DNA of 64,000 bases, from positions 496,001-560,000 of the forward strand of contig CANKZQ010000002.1 of the NCBI GenBank assembly GCA_947488345.1, read 5' to 3'. This stretch comes from an uncultured Flavobacteriaceae bacterium (GTDB taxonomy: Bacteria > Bacteroidota > Bacteroidia > Flavobacteriales > Flavobacteriaceae). A program made the translations under genes and the position numbers. The notes beneath the pieces were generated by a model, which saw nothing but the letters and a program-made list of their open reading frames with translations, was not told the DNA's origin and searched no databases. Below, piece by piece: positions 45,642 to 53,934 of the stretch. Position 1 is the first letter of the stretch, and each line of letters opens with the position of its first letter.

Positions 45642-46733
45642 TTATTGTAGTCTTACATTTTGACCATCTAATAAGGTTTGGAGCCCGGCTGTCGCAATTT
45701 TATCTCCAGAAGATAATCCGCTTTTCACTTTAAATCCGTTTGAAGTTAATTCTCCAATTTCAATCTTTCGTTTTTTCACCTGCCCTGTCAATCCATCTTG
45801 AGAATCTATAATAAATACGAAATTCCCATCACCATCTTCTCCAACTGCCTTTACTGGTATCACCAAAGAATCATCAACAATTTTATCTGAAGTGCTAAAA
45901 TCAAAGGTGACATTCGCCGCCATCCCTGGTTTAATATCTGAAATAGGGTTGTTAATTGCAACAGCAGTAATATATGTTGACGAATTTGGATCTATACTTG
46001 GTGAAACTTCAAAAACTCTGCCTTCAAATACCTTATCTTTCACAACTGAAAACTCTATTTGTGTAGACATATTAACTTTTGCCTTATTGATTACTGCCTC
46101 TGGTAAACCTACTTCGACTTTCAGACCATCGCCTGCATTCAATTCTGCAAATTGATGTCCTGCTGTAACCTGCTCATTAACTGCTCCATCGGTCCAAGCA
46201 ATGACACCATCTTTTGGAGCTTTTATAATCCCATAACTCAACTGTGTGGCTTGTATACTTTTATTGCGTTTTGCAGATTCAAACTGATCCAACGCAGATT
46301 GATATGAATTTTTCGCTTGTTCATAATCACTTAATGAATTACTTCCTTTTTCATACAATGATTTTACACGATCCAAACTTGATTTTGCGGTATTCATAGC
46401 CGATCTTGCCGAATTTAATGCTGATACTGACTGCTCATAAGCTAAATTAGCTTCTACATTGTCTAACCGTGCGATAATAGCTCCTTTTTTAACTTTAGCT
46501 CCTTTCCAATGATTCACTTTTGTGATAATTCCTCCACTTCTAAAACTCAATCCTATAGCATCATTGGCTTTCGCAACACCACTAAATGTTCGAATAGTCT
46601 GAGCATTTGCTGTGCCTACTACTTCAAATTTCACCGGTCGTAAGACAACTTCTTTTTCTTCAACTTTTTCTTTACACGCACTTAAAGAAAGTATCAATCC
46701 AACAACGACGAGTTTATAAGTTTTGTATTTCAT
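45642..46733 (-). CDS. RND efflux membrane fusion protein (HlyD/AcrA family), lipoprotein
   Basis: The protein has 363 residues with a lipoprotein signal peptide (LILSLSAC). A barrel-sandwich hybrid half-motif and a coiled-coil hairpin (about 90-165) come first, then the second lipoyl half (GIIKAPKDGVIAW), a beta-barrel and a C-terminal domain ending GDKIATAGLQTLLDGQNV. It bridges the inner-membrane RND pump and the outer-membrane factor. It lies 16 nt from the pump gene and 13 nt from the TolC-fusion gene. Confidence 0.92.
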   Translation of the reverse strand: MKYKTYKLVVVGLILSLSACKEKVEEKEVVLRPVKFEVVGTANAQTIRTFSGVAKANDAIGLSFRSGGIITKVNHWKGAKVKKGAIIARLDNVEANLAYEQSVSALNSARSAMNTAKSSLDRVKSLYEKGSNSLSDYEQAKNSYQSALDQFESAKRNKSIQATQLSYGIIKAPKDGVIAWTDGAVNEQVTAGHQFAELNAGDGLKVEVGLPEAVINKAKVNMSTQIEFSVVKDKVFEGRVFEVSPSIDPNSSTYITAVAINNPISDIKPGMAANVTFDFSTSDKIVDDSLVIPVKAVGEDGDGNFVFIIDSQDGLTGQVKKRKIEIGELTSNGFKVKSGLSSGDKIATAGLQTLLDGQNVRLQ

Positions 46734-46746
46734 TGTATCTGGTATT

Positions 46747-49083
46747 TTAGTTTTTGTTCAAAATATATTGTCTAGCTCTTTGAGTAAAAGCTTCATTTTC
46801 AGCTTCCGTATGCGTCAAGAAAAAATAACCGATTGCTCTTTCTAATTGCATCGAACTTATTAAATAATTATAATTGGCGGTTGCACTTGCTAACTGCGAT
46901 TGCAAATAGTTACTTTGAGCATCTATCAACTGTATCACAGGTACTGCACCACTTTCATAGGCGTTCTGTGTCAAATCCAAACTTTCTTTTGCTGTACTTT
47001 CGGCAACTTTCGATATTTCGATATTGGCAATTTGATTTACCAAATCTAGCACCAAATCATTCACACTTTTTTCTATACTTAAATAGGTATTGTCTTGTTG
47101 GACTAATAATTGATCTTCTTGAATTTTGGCTGTTTGCTTGTTGATATTACGCTGATTTTGTTGAAAAATTGGTAATGATAAATTCAACCCAACATTATAG
47201 GTGCCATCCGGCGCAAGAGGAACTCCAACGGGAAATGAAGCACCTTTACCTGATTGTGAGATTGCTAAACTATATTGGCCTTGTAAAGCCACTGTCGGTA
47301 AAAAACGCCCTGAAGTATTCAATTTATAATTGCGGTCTATGGCGTTCAAGTTATACGTGATATTTTTCAATTCAGGAGCATTCTTCTTTGCCTCCGCTAC
47401 CAAAAATTCAATTAAAAACGGTTGGAGTTTTGGATTGTCAAGTAATTCGAAGAAATCATCATAATTGTATTGACTAAATACCCCTTTTGAGAGTTCAGCA
47501 TCTTTAACATTTATCTCATTAGAAATAGGGTTGTTCAACAATTGATTAATAGTATTAAATGACTGTTTTAATTGATTACCAGCCTCTATCAAACTCTGTG
47601 TATTTTGCGCCAACTGACTTCGAAAACGTAGGACATCTGACTTTCCTGAAGCACCCGCTTCAAAATTTTGTTCTGCAAGTTCTAAGTTCCTTTTAGTAAT
47701 CAATAAATTTTGATTTTGAATATTGGCATTTGTTTTTAAAATAAGAGAATTAAAATAAGCAACTGAAGCGTTCAATAATGCATCTAATTCGGCAGAATTA
47801 TATACTTCTTGTTGTGCGCTTTGTAGGTCTTTTTGTATTCCCACATTCGTAGAAGCACTTGGTGAATACAGCAGTTGTTTTGCTACAATATTGCCCGATG
47901 TAGAGAACTCTGGGTTTGCACCACCAGCTATTTCTGCAACTCTCGGATCTATATACAATCCGTTGGCACTAGCCGTTACATCCGGTAAATAATTACTTTT
48001 CGCCAATTTGGTATCCTGTGCACTTAAATCAACATTTTTCTTTTCAACTTCTAAAGATAAATTTTTATCAATCACTCCTTTCATAATATCCAAAATGGAT
48101 AAAGAAGTTTCATCTGTATTTTCGTCATTTGTTCCGATAAAATCTGCTGTAGCCAACATACTATAGCGCAGTGGAAATCCAATCTTCTTCGCCGTAGTAA
48201 GATTTAAGGTTGTTTTATTTTTGTAGTCGATATATAGCGGTAATTCTGAAGGATTCGTTCCAGATAGAATCGATTCAACATTCAAGGCGATACGTCTAAA
48301 AAATTGACTAATATTTGTTTCTGGCTGATTCGTAGACAACGCACCTCTTTTTACATCTTGCACTCCATTTGAAGAAAATGAGACTAATTTTTTGGTGTTG
48401 ATAGCGTCGATCATTGATTTAAACTGGGCGTCAGTCAAAGAAAATCCTCCAGTGATATACACGGCGTCAACATCTCCCAAACCATTTTCTATATTTCCAT
48501 CTTCAGGTAAAGTAATCAAATTATACTCAGCAGGTTTCTCCTTGAAATAAGCATCAAAAAGATCCTTTATTGGCAGTGCATCGGGCAGATAACTATCTAC
48601 TACAATTCCTACCTTTTTATAATCATACAGCGATTTTAAGGCTCCTAAATCGTTTTTGTAAGATGAAGGTACCAAAATATAGGTAATGTTATCGATGCCC
48701 GATGTTTGCTGATTTTCAGGTAAGTCTATAAAATCACTATTCACATTACCAAACACAATTGTTGGTTTGTCATATTTTTGAAGTTGATAAATGGCAACAT
48801 TATTCACAACTCCAAAGGCTAAAATAATATCTACCTTACTTTTTGATAAGGCTTGATAATTCGCGGTAGCTACTTCTGATTTATAGTTATTCTCTAAAAC
48901 GTCTAGAAATTTAACGGTGGTATTCTGCCCCACGACAGATCTAATTTCCTTCTTTAAATCTTCTAATAAGGGGGCGGTCTGCGCCGAAGTTTTATCTGCT
49001 AAAATTCCTATAGAAATTGTTTTATTTTGAGAAAAAGTTGCGAAGTATATAAAAAAAGACAATACAAATAAGAGTTTTCTCAT
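46747..49083 (-). CDS. TolC-family outer-membrane factor with N-terminal ABC-substrate-binding-like domain
   Basis: The protein has 778 residues, far longer than the usual ~450 of TolC proteins. After a signal peptide (ending ATFSQ), about residues 22-310 form a two-lobed region resembling ABC_sub_bind/TrpX-type periplasmic binding proteins (ISIGILADKTSAQTAPLLEDL at the start; GVVNNVAIYQLQ, VDAVYITGGFSLTDAQF). From about 335 on come the TolC repeats, including long coiled-coil helices and Asn/Gln-rich turns (SSMQLERAIGYFF near the end). The binding-protein-like part may capture or sense the substrate before export. It is the first gene of the operon. Confidence 0.85.
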   Translation of the reverse strand: MRKLLFVLSFFIYFATFSQNKTISIGILADKTSAQTAPLLEDLKKEIRSVVGQNTTVKFLDVLENNYKSEVATANYQALSKSKVDIILAFGVVNNVAIYQLQKYDKPTIVFGNVNSDFIDLPENQQTSGIDNITYILVPSSYKNDLGALKSLYDYKKVGIVVDSYLPDALPIKDLFDAYFKEKPAEYNLITLPEDGNIENGLGDVDAVYITGGFSLTDAQFKSMIDAINTKKLVSFSSNGVQDVKRGALSTNQPETNISQFFRRIALNVESILSGTNPSELPLYIDYKNKTTLNLTTAKKIGFPLRYSMLATADFIGTNDENTDETSLSILDIMKGVIDKNLSLEVEKKNVDLSAQDTKLAKSNYLPDVTASANGLYIDPRVAEIAGGANPEFSTSGNIVAKQLLYSPSASTNVGIQKDLQSAQQEVYNSAELDALLNASVAYFNSLILKTNANIQNQNLLITKRNLELAEQNFEAGASGKSDVLRFRSQLAQNTQSLIEAGNQLKQSFNTINQLLNNPISNEINVKDAELSKGVFSQYNYDDFFELLDNPKLQPFLIEFLVAEAKKNAPELKNITYNLNAIDRNYKLNTSGRFLPTVALQGQYSLAISQSGKGASFPVGVPLAPDGTYNVGLNLSLPIFQQNQRNINKQTAKIQEDQLLVQQDNTYLSIEKSVNDLVLDLVNQIANIEISKVAESTAKESLDLTQNAYESGAVPVIQLIDAQSNYLQSQLASATANYNYLISSMQLERAIGYFFLTHTEAENEAFTQRARQYILNKN

Positions 49084-49150
49084 TTTGATGGGGTTTAGTT
49101 AATTCAAAGGTAAGCATTTCATAGATTTACTGAGAAATGCTTTTTCACAC

Positions 49151-49306
49151 TTATTTTGTTTTTTCGAATTCAATATGAACTCCATTTTCATCAATGATAT
49201 TCTTGTCTCCAGTTCCATGTTGTAAATGTAACCCAATGACTTTTGTATAGAATTTAACCGCTACGTCCATGTCTACTGTTTTTACTTTCATATTCAAATC
49301 TTTCAT
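49151..49306 (-). CDS. 51-residue VOC-fold fragment, possibly a degraded gene
   Basis: The minus-strand frame runs from ATG at 49304-49306 to TAA at 49151-49153. The product contains VDMDVAVKFYTKVIGLHLQH, then ENGVHIEFEKTK. This is the start of a VOC module plus a strand, about 40% of a full ~120-residue domain. Either it is a small single-module VOC protein or a gene that lost its second half. No ribosome-binding or promoter element stands out. Confidence 0.45.
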   Translation of the reverse strand: MKDLNMKVKTVDMDVAVKFYTKVIGLHLQHGTGDKNIIDENGVHIEFEKTK

Positions 49307-49640
49307 AATAGTATATTCTAAATTTAATATTAATTAATCATTCGAAACATGTTCATTTAACCCTGTTGGTTGCAGACTCTAAAAATAAATAAATTTTAAG
49401 TCTCATGAAAATTTTGATAATCGTCCGAAAAAATGGTAAAACTTTCATCAATCAAATAGCATAAGTTGATGATGATTTTTTAACGTTAGATACGGCTTTT
49501 TATGTGGACAGAATTATGAAAAGAATTTGAACAATTTATCTTTAATATCATACAAGAAATTCGCACTCTTATAAAAAAAGGGTTCTGAATTAATCACCTT
49601 TTATTAATGTCATATAAGTTTAAATTTAATTATGTAAAAC
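49307..49640. other. Intergenic stretch without supported gene
   Basis: About 330 AT-rich nucleotides. No coding frame or strong regulatory element is visible apart from the terminator of the hyu operon at its right edge. Confidence 0.55.
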
Positions 49641-49674
49641 AAAAAAACCTACGAATAGAGTTATTCGGAGGCTT
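49641..49674 (-). terminator. Rho-independent terminator of the hyu operon
   Basis: On the minus strand CCTCCGAATA (49671-49662) pairs with TATTCGTAGG (49657-49648), with one mismatch and a 4-nt loop, followed by a run of seven T (A tract at 49641-49647 on the plus strand). It is about 30 nt after the last gene of the minus-strand operon. Confidence 0.75.
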
Positions 49675-49700
49675 TTGATAATATTTAATAATGGTATAAT

Positions 49701-51284
49701 TTAGTTAATCAAATCTCCACAAACTTTAACTTTTAATTTTACAGTACTAGGCAAATAAGCCAATGGGATTATCTCTTTGGTCAGAACTTTTACACTATTT
49801 TTATTAGCTCCGTTATTTAAAATATTCTGTGTTACCTTATCTATTAATTCTTGTAGTGCTAACTCCTCACTTTTTTGTAAGGTATTTATCACCATTTCTT
49901 CTTGGCTACTTATTTGTGCAATACAGGCACCGAAGGCATTCGCAACTTCCATATGGTTTGGAAAAAGTACTTCGGAAGCACCATCTATTATCTTAGGAAG
50001 TAAAAATGCACCTCCTCCACATGCAATAACTGAAATGTCTTTAGCGTCTGTTTTTAATTTATCAACCAGCTTTTCAATAGCATTTTTGATGCTATTCTTG
50101 GTCATTTCTAATGCTTCATTATAATCTAATTGTGAAATTTCAACGATCCTATTCTTCAAATCAGATATTGCTATTGTACCTTCTATTTGGATTTGATTTT
50201 CTGCAATGAAAAAGTCCGACAGCGTTAATATCTCTCCCTTAAATGCCAATGCTTTTTCCTTTAATAGATATCCCACCGAATCTGGTCCTAAATGACATTC
50301 ATCATTGATAAATCTCACAATGGTTCCTCCTCCTATCCCAACAGCGACAACATCTGGCATCCTAAAATTGGTTGTTACTCCACCAATTTGAGCAGCTTGC
50401 GTGCTTTCTCTTGGGAAGTAATCGACCAACATCCCGGCATCAGACGTGGTTCCACCAACATCAATCACTACACCATCCTTTGCTTTGGAAAGTGCTCCTG
50501 CGCCTCTTATGCTATTTGTAGGGCCAGAGGAAATAGTTAGTACCGGAAAATTTCGTACTTGGTCTAAAGACATTAATGTGCCATCATTTTGACCAATGAA
50601 TAATTGAGGTGTTAATCCCAAATCACTAACTGTTTGTTTAAAGGCTGTAACCATTTTCATAGCTACACCCTGCAAAGCGGCGTTTAGGATGGCAGCATTT
50701 TCACGTTCTAATAATCCTAGACCACCTACTTGATGCGAACAACTAATTCGAACTGAATCACCAAGAATGTCTTTGGCCCATTGTGCAACTTGCAACTCTT
50801 GATCGGGCAAGGTTTTTGAAAATATACCAGTAATTGCTAAAGATTCTATAGCTCCTTTCATCTTTTTCAAACAGTCTTTTACTTCATTCTCAATCAAAGG
50901 ACTAATAAATCTTCCATCATATTCGTACCCGCCATGTACCATATAATTGTGATTTCCTAGAACAGTTTTTAAATCTTCGGGAAAATCTGTCATTGTTGGT
51001 ATCGCTTTACTAGCCGGTAGTCCAATACGAATACTTCCAATTTTATGAAGATGCTTACGTTCTACTAAGGCATTCGTACAATGCGTTGTGCCAAGCATAA
51101 TATACTTTATATCCTCTTTAGGTACCTTTTTTGCATTCAACACAAATTTTATCGCATTTGCAATGCCCGAACTAATATCTAATGTGGTGGTTTGTTTGGT
51201 TTTTGCCAGAATCTTGTTTTCATGAGATACTAAAACTGCATCTGTATTTGTGCCTCCGACATCTACTCCAATTTTATAGAACAT
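49701..51284 (-). CDS. Hydantoinase/oxoprolinase family protein, short HyuA type
   Basis: The protein has 527 residues. The N-terminal phosphate-binding motif GVDVGGTNTDAVLV (about 6-19) and the second VIDVGGTTSDAG (about 273) are ASKHA-ATPase motifs of the HyuA/HydA family. It also has GIGGGTIVRF (about 316). It is shorter than the ~690-residue HyuA at 55596 and pairs with the DUF917 gene that lies 4 nt upstream, a pairing known in this family. It probably couples ATP hydrolysis to opening of a cyclic amide or to a carboxylation. It is the last gene of the operon. Confidence 0.88.
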   Translation of the reverse strand: MFYKIGVDVGGTNTDAVLVSHENKILAKTKQTTTLDISSGIANAIKFVLNAKKVPKEDIKYIMLGTTHCTNALVERKHLHKIGSIRIGLPASKAIPTMTDFPEDLKTVLGNHNYMVHGGYEYDGRFISPLIENEVKDCLKKMKGAIESLAITGIFSKTLPDQELQVAQWAKDILGDSVRISCSHQVGGLGLLERENAAILNAALQGVAMKMVTAFKQTVSDLGLTPQLFIGQNDGTLMSLDQVRNFPVLTISSGPTNSIRGAGALSKAKDGVVIDVGGTTSDAGMLVDYFPRESTQAAQIGGVTTNFRMPDVVAVGIGGGTIVRFINDECHLGPDSVGYLLKEKALAFKGEILTLSDFFIAENQIQIEGTIAISDLKNRIVEISQLDYNEALEMTKNSIKNAIEKLVDKLKTDAKDISVIACGGGAFLLPKIIDGASEVLFPNHMEVANAFGACIAQISSQEEMVINTLQKSEELALQELIDKVTQNILNNGANKNSVKVLTKEIIPLAYLPSTVKLKVKVCGDLIN

Positions 51285-51288
51285 ATTC

Positions 51289-52371
51289 TTATCGTTTATT
51301 TAATTCTTCAATAGGGGTATATTTCTCTGCGTAGCCAAACTTTTGCGGACCACCTAATAGAAGCCCCGCTTCTGTTCTCCATTGTTCATCGGCTTTCATT
51401 CCCAAAACAATAACACGCGTACCAAATTGAATTGTTTCAGCCGTAATAGGCTGAGCATTTTCTGCATCTATTAATACAATTAAATCTGGGGTTATTGCTA
51501 CAGGTATTCCGTTCTTTTTTGCCATTAAAAATTCATTTTGAAAATCAATTTTCATGGTACTTCCTTGATCTTTATTCAAACCCAAAATTTCACAAACACC
51601 TTTGTTCCAGCGTCCATCAACTTTCGTATTGACATTACTCACTTTCCCTGAAAACAATTTAATAGCTGATGCTTTCTCTATCAAAGCATCAACTGGATTT
51701 TCAAGATTTATCTTAGCATCTAAAATGGCCTCCCCTAATACTTGAGCATAGCTTATAATACCATGGATTGCTGCCTTTTTTACTTGTTTCCCATTCATAG
51801 GATAACATCCAATGGCACAACTACCTCCCATTTGTATCGCTGTAGCACCCACCAACGTCTCTCCCCAAATATTATTAATAGTATGATATACATTCATATT
51901 ACCTTTTTCATCTGCTTGGGTAATTGGTGAAACGGGAATATCATGAAGCGTGAACGTGACCATTTCTAGACGAGGAAAAGCTCTACCCATACCATCAGCA
52001 TCTACTATTGGAATACCTTTTTCGGCAGCCACAGAAAACGGAATTACGCCATTTAAACCTCCAGCTTCAGCAGGCATTACTGCATCTATTTTCCTGCTAA
52101 GATAATTTTCCATCATTTCAAAGGCCTTGATAAATTCATCTCCCGAAAATAACTTTTCTACAAGGATCATCGGAGCACCAAATGCCGCGATTGGAACAAC
52201 CAAGGCATCATCACTTAATTCTTCAGCACTAATCAAAGTTACCTCTCCGAATTTTTTTATGGCTTCTTTGGCCAATAGTTTACCGATATATGGATCTCCT
52301 CCTCCACCCGTTCCTAAAACTGTGGATCCCATGGCAATGTATTCAATATCAGAAATAGTTACTTTTCGCAT
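51289..52371 (-). CDS. DUF917-family protein
   Basis: The protein has 360 residues with no signal peptide. Near the start is MGSTVLGTGGGGDPYIG, a glycine-rich motif typical of DUF917, followed by VVPIAAFGAPMI and GGSCAIGCYPMNG. DUF917 proteins are usually encoded beside, or fused to, short hydantoinase-A-like proteins and may be their catalytic partner. Here it lies 4 nt before the short HyuA gene and 1 nt after the permease gene, so it is tightly coupled to both. Confidence 0.85.
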   Translation of the reverse strand: MRKVTISDIEYIAMGSTVLGTGGGGDPYIGKLLAKEAIKKFGEVTLISAEELSDDALVVPIAAFGAPMILVEKLFSGDEFIKAFEMMENYLSRKIDAVMPAEAGGLNGVIPFSVAAEKGIPIVDADGMGRAFPRLEMVTFTLHDIPVSPITQADEKGNMNVYHTINNIWGETLVGATAIQMGGSCAIGCYPMNGKQVKKAAIHGIISYAQVLGEAILDAKINLENPVDALIEKASAIKLFSGKVSNVNTKVDGRWNKGVCEILGLNKDQGSTMKIDFQNEFLMAKKNGIPVAITPDLIVLIDAENAQPITAETIQFGTRVIVLGMKADEQWRTEAGLLLGGPQKFGYAEKYTPIEELNKR

Positions 52372-52372
52372 G

Positions 52373-53572
52373 TTAGTTATTTATTTTTTGAAGTATGATA
52401 TAGACTAGCGCTGCAACTAAAATGCCTAAAATATTTTTAATATCCGACGTCATTATCAACATTAAACTCACCCCACTTAACCACGAGATAATACCTTTCC
52501 AATTTACTTTCTCAGGTTTTTCATTGTACGTTTTCGTTAAAAAATAATCGGCTATCATAACACCAGCAATTGGGGTTATCGCCACTGTTAAAACCGTTAT
52601 AAAACTCATAAAATAATTGAGTATTCCTATAATAGCAAGACCTATCCCCAGCATACCTGCGATCATTGTCACTTTAGATCGTGAAGATTCTTTCAGTTTT
52701 AGCATGTTCGTAAAAGCTAATCCTGATGAATAAATATTCACCACATTTGTCGTCCATGTAGCCAGAATAAGCGTTGACATCGCAAAGAAAGGATATCCTA
52801 AGGATGAAAATATCTCTACAATATCATAGGTGTTTTGTGTAATAGCAAATATGGCTCCTATCGCCAATAAGCAAATTGCCGATGGTATGATTCCAACAAT
52901 AGAACCCAAAATAGCATCCTTTTTAGTGGCCGCGAACCGGTTATAATCTGGCGCAATTACACCACCTACAGCTACAAAACCTATCGTAAAACCTATTGCT
53001 TGAAATAATGGCATTGATTGTGTTGGTTTAAAGTTCATTATCTCACTAAAACTATGAGTTTGAAAGGTTACTACAAGGCTATACATGAGCAATATTAAAA
53101 GAGTCGGTACAGCAATATAGTTTAACCATTTTAGATATTTAAAGCCAAATACAGCGGTAAGTACCATGACCATGCCCCAAAAAGCAGAAGATACCCAAAC
53201 TGGAATTTCTATTCCGTTCATTTCGAGGATTATTTTTGAAAAAGAAGCCCCAGCAATATTACTTTGTATACCAAACCAACCGAGAGTTGAAATGCCAATT
53301 ACGAGTCCAACTATAATGGTAGCCCCCAATTCACCAAAACTACTAGATGCTAACGAAACTGTATTTTTTCTCTGCTCAACTGCGGCGACGCTTAAAAATG
53401 ACATAAATAGTACAACAAAACTAAAACCAATTAGTCCAGCCAGAATAGTATATTCAAAACTAAGTGCTGCAATAAGTGTACTTCCAATGAGTAAAGATGG
53501 TACACTTACCATACCTCCGAACCAAATACCAGCGAGACTATACCATCTAATATTATTTTGATTTTCTTTCAT
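52373..53572 (-). CDS. NCS1-family permease (cytosine/purine/hydantoin type)
   Basis: The protein has 399 residues with 11-12 transmembrane helices. The N-terminal half shows the GIWFGGMVSVPSLLIGSTL and GLVIGISTLGWFGIQSNIAGASF segments typical of NCS1/CodB transporters. GFVAVGGVIAPDYNRFA is a conserved loop. It imports an unknown small molecule, most likely the substrate of the hydantoinase-like enzymes encoded around it. Families with this fold carry nucleobases, allantoin and hydantoins. Confidence 0.87.
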   Translation of the reverse strand: MKENQNNIRWYSLAGIWFGGMVSVPSLLIGSTLIAALSFEYTILAGLIGFSFVVLFMSFLSVAAVEQRKNTVSLASSSFGELGATIIVGLVIGISTLGWFGIQSNIAGASFSKIILEMNGIEIPVWVSSAFWGMVMVLTAVFGFKYLKWLNYIAVPTLLILLMYSLVVTFQTHSFSEIMNFKPTQSMPLFQAIGFTIGFVAVGGVIAPDYNRFAATKKDAILGSIVGIIPSAICLLAIGAIFAITQNTYDIVEIFSSLGYPFFAMSTLILATWTTNVVNIYSSGLAFTNMLKLKESSRSKVTMIAGMLGIGLAIIGILNYFMSFITVLTVAITPIAGVMIADYFLTKTYNEKPEKVNWKGIISWLSGVSLMLIMTSDIKNILGILVAALVYIILQKINN

Positions 53573-53584
53573 GGTTTTTCATCA

Positions 53585-53932
53585 TTAAATTTTCTGAATT
53601 TCATGTGTCATGTTTTGATTCAACACATAAATAAGTCTTGTATCTTCTATCACATTACCAGCTTGTGCCTCACCTGCATTGATATACACAACACTGCCTT
53701 TTTCTAGTTTACCAATTGGTAAGCCATCTTCATCCAACATTTCTATACATCCTTCTATGATGATAGAAACCTCATTAAACGGGTGTCTCGAAGATCCTGT
53801 TTCTGGAATTCGAGTTCCTTTTTTTAAGAATACGGTTCCGCATATGGTATTCACGTTAGCATTAGTTTGGGAAATAAGTTCTTTATTGTAATACTCTTCT
53901 GCTGATGGATATGTTATTCTTTTTAGTTCCAT
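53585..53932 (-). CDS. Single-domain cupin
   Basis: The protein has 115 residues from the ATG at 53932, which lies just after the HyuB stop; an in-frame TTG at 53938 would add two residues and overlap that stop. The cupin motif 1 region shows GSSRHPFNEVSIIIEG and the motif 2 region GSVVYINAGEAQAGNVIED. Metal ligands are partly retained (His in motif 1, Glu). Its place between HyuB and the permease suggests a sensor, isomerase or dioxygenase role for the same substrate. The function is unproven. Confidence 0.78.
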   Translation of the reverse strand: MELKRITYPSAEEYYNKELISQTNANVNTICGTVFLKKGTRIPETGSSRHPFNEVSIIIEGCIEMLDEDGLPIGKLEKGSVVYINAGEAQAGNVIEDTRLIYVLNQNMTHEIQKI

Positions 53933-53934
53933 AT

